Positions 1 to 12,921 of a stretch of DNA of 64,000 nucleotides are shown piece after piece. The notes under the pieces were generated by a model that was not told where the DNA came from, ran no database searches, and saw nothing but the letters and a program-made list of their open reading frames with translations. This DNA is from Norana najaformis (Eukaryota; Annelida; Clitellata; Crassiclitellata; Hormogastridae): positions 13,305,803 to 13,369,802 of the forward strand of contig OZ029925.1 in assembly GCA_964023275.1 (NCBI GenBank). Reading direction: 5' to 3'. The translations under genes were made by a program, and so were the position numbers. Each line of letters begins with the position of its first letter. The stretch's first letter is position 1.

Positions 1-283
1 ATTCGTGCATTCTTTCGGAATCAGTGACTCTCTCGCTGACTCGCTTGTTTACTGACTCACTCCCTGACTGACTGACGGAATGAATGAATGGCTCACCTAA
101 TCATTCACCCACACTGACGACTGAGTGATCAAGTTTCTTTCAAAGTACTGTGCATCTAGTGCATTTCTGGTTATCATTCTCTGAATGAATAATGGCAATT
201 TACTTGTCCTGATTAGTTGAAAAGCACCAGACAGTGACTGAGTCTCATTTCAAGTTGTTTGTCTGCAAAAGAGACAAGCTCAC

Positions 284-2138
284 CATTCCGCCCATGTATT
301 GTCCGAAACCAGGAGGAAAGAACAGCGACATGACGAGCAGTGTGACTAGACTTGGGTAGATGAAGCGACTGCAATGGAAAGAAAACAACGCCAGTCGCAA
401 TATACACGGCTTGTAAATTGAAACTCATATCTAATAACCAGCTAACTACAAATGTGATACAAATTACGCATTTATTTACCGCCACTATCTAATGGCTAAC
501 CATCAATGGATGGCGCTGAGCAATTGTAAGTGAAGGTCTTGCTCAGTGTCCCTAAACAGTGAAGGGTTTCACAGGAGGCTCGAACCCGTACTCTCCACGT
601 TACAAGCCGAAAGCTCAAACTTTGTATTCGAAATGTATAATTATAGCACTCACTGTTGACAAGAGGGGTTTTTTAACTGGCGAAATATAAATTTCTTGCC
701 ATAAGATATTACATTAATCGCTTTGCTTGAGCACTTACTTGGTCTGAATCATGGACTTAAATATTTTGTTGTTCCTAACGAACAGAACGACTCTCTTGTG
801 CGCGTATATGAACAACACTCCACCAAATCCACAGATAATTCTATCGAAAATAAAACAAGGCACCAGAATCAAATATGACAAAAAAAATAACAAATCGTAG
901 TTACTGTCATTGGCGGCTCTAGGCTTTTCTAATCGGGAGGGCAACGGGAGCCAAGCAACTGGAGGGAAGTCAGCTGGATATCTGGCTTCTTACAGAAAAC
1001 TGAGAATGCTCTAAAATATTTTCGTATTGAGTCACTAGATGATAAGAGATCTCAATTTGAGCCAATGATTTGTTCACCTTAGTTGCCTCAAGTTAAAACA
1101 AAACAATTAAAAACATAACACAGTTGTCATGTCAGGGTTGCCTCACCAGTCCCTCTGGTTAGGATTATAATTCACACCCATTTCTTATGCATATGAGAAC
1201 TTAAGTAAAAACGTATAACCTTTGAAGTACTGAAACAAAATTCCTAGCCTCTTAAGTACTGACTACTATGCTATCGGGTAAGAATGAAGAGCCTAAATCA
1301 CTCGCATGGGTCTGAAGACCTACTGTATAGGCAAATTGCTTACCCAATAGCGGAAAATGGTAGGATTTCTCCTGGAACAAAAAGCGTGCCACGAGCTAAG
1401 TTGGTTCGGAAATAAGCCGTCAGAGTTACTACAAAAGAAATGAAAACATAAGATTATATTTTGCAGCGAACTCGGCCACTACAGTTATAGACTAAAGGTG
1501 AAACCAAAATACTTAACTAATTTATTACTTACTCACTGGAACTTACGTTAACCGTAATTGAACCAAATGGAACATGTATCCTCACTGTGCCACCCAGTGG
1601 AATATAAATTAATGCATGTTCTATTAAGTTGTTCCATGAAGACTGCTAAAGCATGTGTAACATTACTGAACCAGCAGAATAAGCCTGTCTTTTTATGAGG
1701 AAAGCGTGTCTTTTGAAACCCATTGTACAGCATATGTTTTGCGTGGTTAAACCCACTGGAACAAAGTGGTGGAACTTCATTGAACATACCCTCCTTGTGG
1801 AACCAAATTGCGAGAAAGCGGAACATGAAGGCACCGACGAATGCCGAGTAGAATCCGCGCCAGTAGTTCTTAACGGCGAAGTAGGTCGCTGTTACTTCGA
1901 TGCTGAACAACACACCTAAACAAACAAGTTTACTACCTGTTTAGAGACCAATACTTAACTAGGCAGCTAACGAACCCTGGTCGTCAAACATTGTCAAAAG
2001 CCTGTTACAATTCATCATCAGTCACTGTCAACAATATCAACTACAAATAATAATAATAATAATAATCATTATTTATTATTATTACTATTATTGTTATTAT
2101 TATCATCATCGTCATCATCATTATTGTTATTATTATTA

Positions 2139-2197
<59 letters not shown>

Positions 2198-5100
2198 TAC
2201 CCTAGCTACTTATGATCCCTCGGAATTTCAAAGCTTATGGACTGCATTGTTCTGGGATGGCTAGTCTTCGGTGATTATTATTATTATTATTATTATTATT
2301 ATTGTTATTATTATTATACTACCTCCGATTGGAGCAGCGAAGGTACATGCCACTCCTACAGCGCAGGCCGCTGCCAGGATTTCCGCATTCCTCCATTCAT
2401 TCTGTCAGGTTAAAAGTCAAATTAAAATTTATTAATCTGAACATAAGTTCAAAAAGATATCAATAGCCACATCAATGGCGATGTTAGTTCTAAAATTATT
2501 GTAAAAATTTCACAGTTTAAAAGTAAGTGTTAACGGCAGGACTACACTACAGAGCAACTGCAAAACAGGAATATTTAGTAAGCGCCGATAATTACTATTG
2601 GTAATCGACATCGACATTAAGGTATGGTTAATATTGTGGAGTGACCTTCTGGACTGACCTATCGTAATCGTAATCTCTAGATCTCTACAGCGCCCAATGA
2701 AAGCTAAGTCGCGGGAACCAGTTTATTCACAGACGTTCAGTCAAAACAAAATTGATAGGCAAAAGGGTCCGGTTCCAGGTCAAGATCCAGGAGTCAGGCA
2801 GTCAGACAGTCGGACGGCTACGGTGGGTGATGTTTGAAATTGAAGCGAGAAGAGTGACCAGGAGAAGAGGAAGAGTCAGGATAAAATTTTTGGAAAAGAG
2901 GTGTTTTCAATCTTGAATGAATGACTTGCGCAAAAACTGAAAGAGGTGAAGTGTTGGTGAGTCCGTATGATGGGCCAGCTAATTGTCGTAATTCTGGCTG
3001 GAGTTTATTCCAGAGGGGTGGAGGCAGCTATGGCTATGGAGCGATTTTCAAATTTTAAGGATGAGGTGTCGGGATGTCGAAGAAGTGTTAGGACAGATGA
3101 GGAGCGGGTTGAACGAAGTGGTTGGATTGTAAATAATTGACGAAGATAGGAGGGTTGGGAGGATTGAAGTGTGTTGTAGGTATTGAAGTGTGTTCTGTTA
3201 TTTTAAGCCAGTGAAGTGATTTCAGAACAGCAGTGATGTGATGGTATTTGGGAGATTTTGTGACGGCACGTGCGAGAGCATTCTGGATAGCTTGAAGAAG
3301 ATTTATCTGGGTTTTGTCTATATTGGGGAAAAGTGAATTACAGTAATTATCTAATTGCGGCTTGGATTTGGTATGCAATCGGTTGATGCCTTGTGCATAA
3401 GACACCGGCGTGTTAGAAGTTACTAATTACAATTATTACAATTACATTGGCATGTAATATAGATCTTTCAAAAAATAAATGTAAAACGTTTGAAAATTAA
3501 AAAAAAACATTATCAATTTTGGACTCTTCCAGTGACCGAAACTCTGAGTGAATTTCGATTACTTCCAGCTGGAAAGTAAGAAAACTGACGGATCTGACCT
3601 CTTTTCTGAAGCAGGAGAAAAGCCTCGATAGGACAGCGGCTGAGATGCTAGCGACGTGAACAAATGGGCCCTGAGCAAAAACAAACTGGACTTTATAGAA
3701 ACATGTTCCAACACAATTCATACAAAGAAACATGTGAAGAACTACATTTCTATCTGCCACTTAATACTATTAAAACAAAAGAATCTATAAGACAAAGGTT
3801 CGTCCCATTAGTTCCTCAAAGTTACACAGTCATATCAAATATTTCAACTAAAGCCCACACACAATGAGAAGCTTAATATTCCTAGAGTTTAGGCTTTCGA
3901 CAATATCCTTTAGTATATTGTGGTGGATCTTCTTGTTATTTGAGCATATGAAGAACTTTTTGTGCTTACAGTAATCTCAGACAATGTCTTTTTAACTTAC
4001 TCAAATGGTGATGTACTAAGTGTCTAGATACTAAATAACTACGACTTATTCACCTCTTTTCCGATAGGTAGACCGCTGCCAAGAGCTGTCGACAATCCGA
4101 CGACCTTTGCTATCAAAGTACGCAGAGTTAGATACTCGTTCAACGGAACACCTCGCATGATTGTCTTCACTTCCGGAATTCCGGACCCTGCAGAACAGCA
4201 TTCATGTAGCGAATGCTTCATCCAATATATAATACCACTAGATTAGGTAACGGTTACTATTAGATGCTTAACTGATATCCGTAGATCGTTCAGCTGAAGT
4301 GCAAACATTACATCAGCAACCAACATGTGTTTCTTGCACTTTATGTAACGTTTCTCATTCAAATTATAGTGGTTTAATTTGCATTTGCATGAATCAGTAC
4401 TATAACAATCGTTCTTGCGGTTCTTCAAGATAATTTGAGTTTGTAGGCCTAGTGCAAATGCGCATGGCAGATTCAAGTAAAGGGTCTGTAATTTTTTGAA
4501 CAACACACAACCTTATATTTTATTACTTAACATTACATACTATTTTCTCATAATACTTTACATGATGCAGAATAATAAAAAATCATTGCCATAACAATAT
4601 AACTTTGTTTTAACTGACTGCATTATTATTCTTCAGTGGAATTCTTTTGTCTGACTTCACTTCCTATTGCTTTTCAGTTATTGATGTTTACTGAGTTCCT
4701 GTTGTCTTTAGCTAATGAGTCAGAGTTACTACTGATGTGTTTTCCGTAGTGGATAGTGAAATGAAGCCAAAAATTGTCTCTATCCCTAACTCGTCGCCAT
4801 CAGGCTGTTCCCATCCCCAACCAGTTCTCAGCACCTATGTTCCCATCCCGTCGTTATCAGGTCTTTACCCATCTCCATTCCCAATGAAGCAAAATAAGAT
4901 AAAGATGGTCACGCATATTAAATAATTTTACTAAATTCGAACAGTTCTAAATCAGAGCTGTAGGCTTTGGCTGGCAGATTATGTGCTTTCGTGATGTTAC
5001 TAACCGACGGCAAATGGTCCGACTAAATGAGTGAATCCAGTTGCAAAACAAACCAATCCGACCGACAACAGAATCCAAATAAAATACTGAAGAGGAACGG

Positions 5101-6645
5101 AAAAAGAAAGCGCCTCAAACATCTTCATACGACCTGAAACGCACAGTAAGCTACACGGAGAATAAACTTAAAACAATTAATCGTCTCCGAATGCACCTAA
5201 CTCATACAAAAATCTCCAGAAAGATTAAACTCATGCAACCTTTCATCTAAAGACTATCAGAATGAGTTTCACCTTCTCAAAAATAAATTCAACAGACTTG
5301 CATCTCTAAAGAAATTAGTCTTTCGTATTTGGAGAAACCACAAACTTAGCAATTCACCTTCATACAGTTTATATTCAAGTAAACATTTCAATCGATTTAT
5401 AAAGGATACAAGCGGTGTCATGATCGAGAGAAAAAACAACTACTAGTTCTAATCTAATTTAATGACTTCTGCAGCGCCGTTAACACAAGGCATAAGGCAT
5501 CAATCGAATCGCTTCAATTGAATCCATAGTTTAAAAAATCGTAATCCGTTGGGTACGAATAACAACATGCTCATTTAGCAACAGACGACTGTATATTTGG
5601 AGAAGCCCGGTCGAAATCTCATAGGTCATGTCAGCAAGTTGAAACAGATGACTTAGTAAGTTAAGACGTGAATAACTCTAGAAAACTGACACAAGGCAGA
5701 TAAAAGGACCTTGAATTTCATAGGCTTCGGACCAACCATAGGGAACTCTGGCATCGCGATAAATGTGCCATAGAGTCACTGAGATTAATTAAGCTAGTCT
5801 GCTGTTGCTGTGTCTTACCCGTGTTGCATTTGTCCATGATGATGTCCATGATGAAGCTGAACAAAGCGACAACAATACCCAGCGCCGTCAGGAGAATCCA
5901 TTCACCTCCCAACCGATTGTAAAGAGCGAACCAGGCATACTGTATGTTCTCTGTTTAATATCATCATCGTCGTCGTCTTCATCATCATCATTACAATCAT
6001 CATAATTATGTCACCTCTATCATCAGCGAAGCCGTCATTAATTTGTTATCATCATGATTGTCGTCGTTGTCATGTATTAGTAGCAGTGTTAGTAGTAATA
6101 GTAGTAGTAGTGATGGCAGTAGTGGTAGAAGTAGTATTAGTAGTAGTAGTCATGGTCGTTGTTATAGTCATGATCACATCATCTTTATCTTCTTACCGCA
6201 ACTGCTCTACTCGACTCATCAGCTGCTCCCTGCACTCAGTCTGTTTCTGTTAATGGAGCCACACTTGAGATTTCCGTTCCTGGAATTTTACTCTGCCCTT
6301 TGAACACCATTCCCCACGAACATAATATCCTGTTGCACTTATAACGATGTCGGAGCAACAGTAATGAGCTCATGTGGAGAGTGCCACAGGCACCAAATCT
6401 ACAACCTTACCCATTACTTTACATTACAGTCATCAAATCTAATTCCATACGCAGGTCATTTGATTGAACTGACCGAAGATGCGGAGATACTTCGGCGGTA
6501 GACGGAGTTCACTGATGTTCCAGCAGCAGCAGGAACCGTTGTCCTCTGCATTGTCCTTAGCGATGGCTTGTCTGACAACCGTTGAATTCTTTCCTAGGTA
6601 GCTGCGCGATATCTTGCGCAGAATGGTCGTGTAGTGACCATGGAC
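284..6645 (-). CDS. clcn2-like: ClC voltage-gated chloride channel, copy A, exons a-j (partial)
   Basis: Ten exons of a CLC-1/2-type chloride channel, 5' to 3': 6645-6474, 5950-5819, 5133-5005, 4187-4054, 3670-3599, 2401-2323, 1915-1790, 1428-1344, 840-739, 368-284. All have AG/GT borders and matching phases. Visible family motifs are the chloride-binding GSGIPE, GKE|GPFVH with the gating glutamate (split by an intron), [20 protein letters not shown], and [11 protein letters not shown]. The FSIEVT form, with Val where exchangers carry the proton glutamate, points to a channel rather than an exchanger. All ten exons are open and nearly identical to copy B, so this copy is not an obvious pseudogene. 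The pore 3' half and CBS domains must lie left of the window. The first coding exon upstream of 6645 was not found. Confidence 0.9.
535..625 (-). mobile_element. tRNA-like SINE remnant, copy A
   Basis: The minus strand reads gagctttcggcttgtaacgt then gagtacgggttcgagcctcc (B box). It lies in the ClC intron between the exons starting 840 and 368. The copy B counterpart is near 37060-37145. Confidence 0.45.
2045..2316. repeat. (TAA/ATT)n microsatellite with a short retroelement-like remnant, copy A
   Basis: (TAA)n and (CAT)n occupy 2045-2201. A 74-bp unique piece follows at 2202-2275 (accctagctacttatgatcc .. gggatggctagtcttcggtg), then (ATT)n to 2316. It ends seven bases from the donor of ClC exon 2401-2323. 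The corresponding place in copy B carries the RLE retroelement. Confidence 0.85.
2663..3358 (-). mobile_element. LINE ORF2 C-terminus and 3' end, copy A
   Basis: The minus strand encodes the conserved RT C-terminal block [16 protein letters not shown], then [20 protein letters not shown] and [11 protein letters not shown]. These match the well-known [34 protein letters not shown] segment of CR1/L2-type elements. Further on, the strand ends in a 3' terminus with the words cttagctttcattgggcgctgtaga and a hexamer tail of attacg units. It is 5'-truncated at about 3358, next to another repeat. It lies in the intron between ClC exons 3599 and 2401. Confidence 0.78.
3354..3447 (+). repeat. Dispersed repeat R1 copy
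   Basis: R1 core reads cggttgatgccttgtgcat, then acaccggcg(c)t, then agaagttactaattac with a tail of aattac units. This copy abuts the truncated end of the LINE fragment at 2663-3358. Its duplicate is at 41672-41766. Confidence 0.65.
5462..5640 (-). repeat. Dispersed repeat R1 copy (minus)
   Basis: Reads gacttctgcagcgccgttaa then acaaggcataaggcatcaat, the reverse complement of the R1 core. It continues to ggagaagcccggtcgaaatc. The copy B counterpart is at 43903-44075. It lies in the ClC intron between the exons starting 5950 and 5133. Confidence 0.6.
6055..6160. repeat. (GTA)n-rich stretch, copy A
   Basis: agtagtagt and related units are in the ClC intron between exons 6474 and 5950. The copy B counterpart is 44495-44595 and is slightly shorter. 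Poly-Ser and poly-Val frames here are not genes. Confidence 0.8.
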
Positions 6646-8693
6646 CTACGAGAATAACAACAACATAGTATACTCGATGCTATCTGCACTCAACGCCGCA
6701 GTTGCAACTTACTGGCCCTTGTGTGTCCGACCCAATGGGAAACATTTCGAACATCTATCTATTTAAAAGGCTAAGATACGTGTGGCCTTTGTCCCTGGTT
6801 CATTTAGGACGCCTAGGCGGTAATGTCGGTCGGTGATCGAATTAATAGGCCTACATTCAGTCGAGGAGAAAGAACGGAGTGTGTGAGAGAAACTGAAAGC
6901 AACCGGGGTTTTCCCAGGTGGAACATTTGCCGAACTAGCTCGCGTATATTCTGCGCGAAATGATCTTGTAAACTAGGAATGCAAATATATTCCCTGGACT
7001 CCTCTGTTATAGATGCTTCAAATGTATTAAAAATGTTAACATACTTCTGTTATTGCATTTAATCTATGGTTCCTCTTTCTGGACACCGTGAAGGTATTGA
7101 TGCCATACAGTTGAAAAATTAAATAAAGTCCTTTCTTTAAATTTGGTTACTTCATTTGGAATAGCTATGAAAGAAAGAATGCTATCAGGAGAAGTAGTGG
7201 TGTTGATGCTACTGTAAGTGAGAAGGTAGTATAATTATAAATTTCTAAGTAGGTACACATACAGAATGCACATGGGTCTCTGCAATAGACTGCTTAGCGA
7301 TGCCTTTGAAATAATATGTTTATTAGTTCCTATGTTTAACGACATCTTATGGCATGAGAGGGCGTTGACGTCGCCCTCCTCCTTTATCCAGGCTTGGGAC
7401 TGGCACTACCTGATGAGTTTAGAGAAACAACTAAGTCAAGATAAACGTTAAGAGGATGACTGACCGGCGTTTCGTTGTATCCGAGATTCTTAACCGTTCG
7501 AATACCACGAAAGAACATGTTAGAAGAAGATGCAACGGAGTACACGAATCTGCAGAGAGTCGTCGGTGGTCGTATCGCTCTGCCAAATGGCGTCCGGTTT
7601 TCTCTGCTGTAGGTCTCGTTATATTCGCAATCCATTGTTCATCAATATTATGCAAGAGGCCCACCCGCCTTCTGCCGCTCAGTACCAGTTGCCAGTCCAG
7701 CCACAACCAGATCAGTCTCGCTACGCTCCATTTGTCACAGTAGTTGGGTTTATGAAGATTAATAACTGATGACACAAGGATTACCGCAGAGCAGATGTCA
7801 CTGTTCACGAGTCGCTTGACAAAGAATTCCTCCGATCCTGCTGACAGTCAACACTGACGCCATATATTGTATATAGACTATATATACGTACAAATATTAT
7901 ATATAAATGTTTTTTACTTTTAGTATTTGTACAGTTTTTGTAGTAATTTATTGCTTGACGCCCATTTAAATGCGAGGCGTTCATGCACATTTTAAATAGG
8001 CACCACGCAATTTTTAAAGCCATGGCGTAACGCAGGTTTTCTTAAAAACACAATATCATATTCAGATGACGTATTGATTTCTTACCTTTGTTAATTTTTG
8101 TTTCTACGCTTTATTGTGGCTATTTTTTTACATTAAAGTTTAAAAAATTGTCGGCAAAACCCATTAATTTGTTGGCAAACACAAAACCGTATGAATTGTT
8201 CATACTGCATGAGCACATCAACGGATTCAAGGATTTACAAAAGAAAGTGTTGGCCAACAGCAAATTCAAACTATAAACTTTAATGATTAGGAACACATTG
8301 AAAATCCGAAAAAAAGATATCGCGATATTTACAAAACCGAAACCGAACCGACTTTGAAGAAACGGACAAAACTATCTAAAACCGATCCCGACTTTAAAAC
8401 CGATACCGACCCAGCTCTAATTGAGCGTGGAATGGAAATGCAAGTCTAACGATGACGGAAACCGAAAATATTTTCACAGTTACAATTACGATTATGAATA
8501 ATCTAACTAAATGTGCATTGTCCCTGTGCGAAACTCACGTTCAACGTGGATACTGAAACTGGTGTTATCTTTTTAACCTAGAAATAGGTCAAATATCTAC
8601 AAAGTTAAACTTTAGATCCTACAATGGTCAAAGGTCAGCTGGGTTGGATTACTTTAAGACTAACGTAACCAGTGCTGTTCAAAGTACTGGACC
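6646..8693. other. Intergenic, copy A
   Basis: It should contain the ClC start exon, which I could not identify. It holds repeat R3 (7335-7410) and open frames at 7431-7808 on both strands that lack splice or family support. An accgaaaccg-rich stretch at 8310-8420 looks repetitive. The copy B counterpart is 45084-47807. Confidence 0.6.
7335..7410. repeat. Dispersed repeat R3, copy A
   Basis: Reads acgacatcttatggcatgag, then tcgccctcctcctttatcca and ggcttgggactggcacta. The same words occur at 45793-45870 (the duplicate) and independently at 60479-60550, so this is a dispersed repeat and not part of a gene. Confidence 0.6.
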
Positions 8694-9420
8694 AAAATTC
8701 TTAAGTGAACTTTCTAGGGTGGAACTCCGTGAACTCATCCTCTCGTTTCCTCCGAAGACCTGTGAGCTTGTTCCTCTGCACTCTGACTAGTGGACTAGCG
8801 GAATTTGTGGACGATCTTCTTCCATTCCTTACTCTCCTCTGCAACCGGTCGTTGCAGTAGGACGTTTTAACGGTTTCCCAAAAGTGGTCCACTCTTCTTC
8901 CTTTCTTAAAGCGTCAGGGACTTGATTCAGACGATATGGTCAACTATCGGTCTGCAGCGAGTGTGACAATTTTATCTAACACCATCGAAAAATTGTAGCG
9001 TGTCAAACAGCATTTCATGTAGATTCTAATAATTTGCTCCCGATTAGCAATTTGATATCTGAAAACACCATTCCACCAAGCACTTCTTGCATCGCCTGCT
9101 TTCGGACGTATTTGGCGCCACGGATTGGCCCACGCTACCCTTTTGGCTCTGTTTGATGTCAGTGCGGCTTTTGACACGGTCCATCACGCCTATTCGTCGC
9201 TTATTCGTCTCATTTGGCATGTCTGGCAAGCTGCTTGACTGATTCGCTCTTTCTTGCAGTGGTGAATGTCTTGCACTGTCTTTTGTTTCATTCGTTCCGC
9301 TTGGTAGCTACTCCCTATGACCTGCCGCAGGGCTCCGTTCTTCGACCAATGAGCTGTAATTTTTGTACACCGCTTACACTGCAACTGTCCTGCACTCTTG
9401 TGGTCAGCACTAAATATTAA
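8694..9420 (+). mobile_element. Decayed LINE reverse transcriptase (CR1/L2/jockey type), copy A
   Basis: Read across several plus-strand frames, this segment shows the order of a LINE ORF2: ELILSFPPKTCELVPL, then VDDLLPFL, then NYRSAASVTILSNTIEKL (RT block 2), then LLALFDVSAAFDTVHH (block with catalytic Asp), then YDLPQGSVL.PMSC (PQGS block). Several frameshifts and stops separate the parts. The YADD block is not visible before the AT-rich end. It lies between the ClC and GH31 genes. Present in both duplicate copies, it predates the duplication. Confidence 0.8.
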
Positions 9421-9935
9421 GCCAGCTCTGTTTTATTTTATTTTTATTTTATTATCGTTTTATTTTAAATGAACTTAATTTAATTTGCAGATTGCTGCTT
9501 TCAAAAATTTACAGATTGCTGCTTTCAAAAAAAAAAACCTGCATCCGACTCAACTGTTACAACAGCTGAAGTGAGCAAATTGGTTTTAGCTGCAAAACAA
9601 GAAGACAAAACACATATTGTTACGTATTCTTTAATACCTGAAATCTAATATACTATAAGTGTAGTGCTGTTATCAAAGTGAACTGAGACTTAGACCCCTT
9701 CGCGAATGGCATGTTGCTAGGTTATAGCACAGTGACAGTCTTATGTTTCTGTTATCGTACTCAATACCACAATTTCTGTCTAAAAAAAGTTTCACCCTGT
9801 GTTCAAGAAGCTTTTCTTGAATCTCTGAAGAAACTGAGTTCGTAATCTACAAGGCATATGTACGCTACCTGGATTGCATAGTAGATAAGCAGAATCCATT
9901 TTCGTCCAATCCATGTCCGAGGTTAATAAACGAGA

Positions 9936-12921
9936 TTAAATAACACTTTTATCGCCATCGGCAATATTAATGTCATCTAACTCTGCCAACCTGTATACAT
10001 TCAGCCCAACTGGATGTCTTCGTACGAAGTACGGCACTTTCTCCAGTGGAACGTTATAGTTGCGCAGCCATCTTGGACCAGCGTGAACAACATTATCGTT
10101 CAATATGTCTTTCCAATTTCCTTCCGGTAGATAAATGTCTCGCTGTCTTGCACCTTCTACGACTACAGGAGCCACTAAGATGTTGTCACCAACCAGGAAC
10201 TCAGTCGATGACCTCAGAGCTTCTTCGTCACTCGGAGCATTCCACCAAATGGGTCTTATAATCGGAGTCATGTTATCGATAGCCTCATTCATCACTCGTC
10301 TTGCTTCGGGTACCACGAGCTTCTTGTGGAGAGTCAGCAGTTCTTTAGACAAGGTCACAATCTCGTCGTCATAGTGGAAAGGAGGAATGGAAAAGTGAAT
10401 TATTGGAAGAAAGGCTGACAGTTGTAGCCATCGCAAGTACAGTTCTCTTGACGGCCTTTCCTCATAGGACGATCCGCCAATTGCATCTGGAATAAAAAAG
10501 GGATACCCAATGAGTCCCATCGTCAATACGGTTGGAATGATGGTTCCAAGACCTCCGGTCTGATTCCACGTCGACGTCCCGTCGCCTAGGCGTATTAGAA
10601 CAGGAATATGTTGGCTTCTGTAGGCGGATTGGATGCTGACCAGATCTCCAAAGGACGAAGACATTTCGACATTACGCCTTGTGTAATCGCTGGGATCAGA
10701 GAATTCACCGTCGAAGGTCGGATGAGCAGGAAGAGACAGAACTTCTCCTCCAACAAAATGGAAAGAATCAATATCGTAGCTATTCTTGAAGTGGTTAAGG
10801 CGCTGCATGTGCCAAGTCGTGGCATTGCTAGACATGCCGATAACTCCTGCCACACCTCGGATCCATTTAGAAATACGTGGTCCATTCCACCATCTGGTAA
10901 GACCTGGAACGTCACCGCTAGCATCCCTTACTAAGAAACCGTTCTGTGTTGCCACTCGAAAAGCAGAAGTATCTGCGTTCAGACGTGGATGAGTCCAGAA
11001 AGAAACTTTGAATTCATTTTCGCGAATGAATTGAACCTTCCTTTGGATTTTCGAATTTCGAAGCAACAAAAGCCAAGTCACCGTACTGTTCCTCCCAACC
11101 GTCATCAATCATGAGAAGGCTGGGAGGAAATCCATTCCTTCTAATATCTGTCACGTAATACTCCAGCAGCGACTGATTATATTCGTCTTTGAAGTAGGGC
11201 CACGTCGACCAAACTGGATTCAGAAGCAATGCCTCTGGAACACCTTCTTGTCGTTTTTTGGCGAACAAGGAAACTGCAACTGAGTGAGCCTTTTGAACGT
11301 CATCTGCTATGCATATTGTGTAGTTGAGGTCTGCGCTGAAGCCCTCCTGAGTATTGGTATACGTCGCATGGCTAAAGTCAGAATAAATGCAAAGTTGTCG
11401 GTCGGTTTTATTGAGGATGTAGTTGAATGAGTTGATGCTTACGTGAAGCGGAGAATTCTCCTGAACTACGATGGCTACTCCCTTGGAGCTCAACCAGTAA
11501 CGTTCCAATACTGGACCGAAACCGTTTTCATCGTGGACCGCGCTGCTGACAAAAGGCCGCTTAGAAAACGTCGACTTCTCCAGAGGCCAGGCGTCAAATT
11601 TTGTGGAAATACCTCCTCCATACCAGTTAGCATCATCCAGGTCAAAACAATCTGATTGCGAGGCTCTTTGTGACAAGGCCAACCACCTTACCTCGTAACA
11701 TGCTGCCTTTTCTTTTCTTCTCGTGTGAATCTCAAGTCGTTCCAAACGCTTCCACAGAAGGCAGAGTCCGTGGCCCTCCAAGTCTGTTTCCGAGCAGTCG
11801 TATGGTAGTTTACCAGCTGGACGGTTTGTCCACAAATTTCCGACGAGAACGGATTTACCGTTAGAGTTGTTGATCATCATATCCAGTGTCTTTCTGTTGA
11901 CCAGAAGATCATCGTGGCGATAGACGTAGTGAGAGCTTTCCTTGTGAAAGTAATGAATTGAAACTAAGCCAACAATAATGATCACAAAAAGACAACAGAC
12001 GGCAATCAACATTGTGAATTCGATCGGTTGTGAGGCTTCAAAACTCGAAGTGGCGTTTTCTTTGTGTCTTGATTCTGGATATGCAGTGCTTACTGCTTGG
12101 AACTGAAAACAGGTTCATTTTAATCATTATATAGCACATTGTAGCCTTATCTCTTAAGGAGAATAAAGTTACCCTAGTGTGGAAATGGTCTAATCTAATC
12201 TGGGGTTCAGTTGGTCATAATGTTAGGTCACAAAAGGCTGACGAGTTTATTAGACTGAAAAACTGTAAACCTCTGTGTAAGTATCTAAGTAAAGAAGCAA
12301 GTAAACAAGCAAGCAAGTAAAAAATTATGAAGGAAACAGTGTCAATGTGTGCTTTAGCTAAATAAATAAACGTCTTGGCCTGCTTTGCGAGGTCTGGGCA
12401 ACTCCCTACACCTTGTCTATCTCAAAATCTAGCCCAGCCTTTGATCAACAAATAGACCTGTAATGGCTGCAGTAGATCATCTTGCATTCTCGGAATGATG
12501 TTCTGCTTAGAAGCGACCATTCACTGATGACCTGTGATCTAGGACAACGGCGCTACAAGAGTTTACAAATCAAATTAGATCTTCTAAAACTGAGCTGAAA
12601 CAGTATTGTTGCAGATAACACAACGTGAGTGATCTTCATAGATTCTATACAAACCGTTAATCGTTTCCGAATTCCTCTGTCCGATCCGGCATCAATAGTT
12701 GCGTTGACGTTTTGTGGCTGCACCGCAGAGGCTCTCCAGGGACCAGAGGAAGAGACTGAGGCAATCGACGCTTGCCTTATGGTGCCTGTGCTGCTACCGT
12801 AGGAAGCCAGACGCCCGTGACCGTCGAGAGGTGCTTCCTCCTCGACAGCCAGGACAACCGACGCCTTGTCTTGACTTGTCTGCAAACGGTGGCGATTAGT
12901 CTCTGACTCATTCCCACTCAT
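9936..12921 (-). pseudogene. myorg-like: GH31 (MYORG-like) glycosidase, copy A, frameshifted
   Basis: Same two-exon gene as copy B: exon 1 at 12921-12655, exon 2 at 12102-9936. A 2-bp deletion near 11036 (ttgaaccttcc against ttgcaccatttcc in B) breaks the frame after FENPKE. The remaining half is open in another frame to the stop at 9936. Downstream motifs are all still present, including RLGDGTSTW and GYPFFIPDAIGG. Apart from this one lesion the copy looks fresh, so the inactivation is recent, polymorphic or a sequencing error. A cluster of replacements at 11655-11730 changes NKT and NAT glycosylation sequons to non-sequons. The nucleophile position reads Val (codon 10754-10752), as in B. 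Confidence 0.85.

Noticed and set aside
1695-1919. Plus-strand 74-codon frame, also in copy B
   Set aside because: It is the antisense shadow of ClC exon 1915-1790 and its intron.
6008-6303. Poly-Ser and poly-Val open frames
   Set aside because: Translation of a (GTA)n-rich microsatellite.
7431-7808. Overlapping open frames of 80-125 codons on both strands, kept in copy B (45890-46264)
   Set aside because: Conservation between young duplicates is uninformative. No family motif, no convincing splice borders, and a dispersed repeat lies at the left end.
10046-10992. Several plus-strand frames over the GH31 gene
   Set aside because: They are shadows of the minus-strand coding sequence, and B has the same ones.
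12553-12654. Hydrophobic extension after GH31 exon 1 as a second membrane segment
   Set aside because: It lies beyond the inferred donor. Splicing at 12655 joins in phase to exon 2, which has its own anchor.
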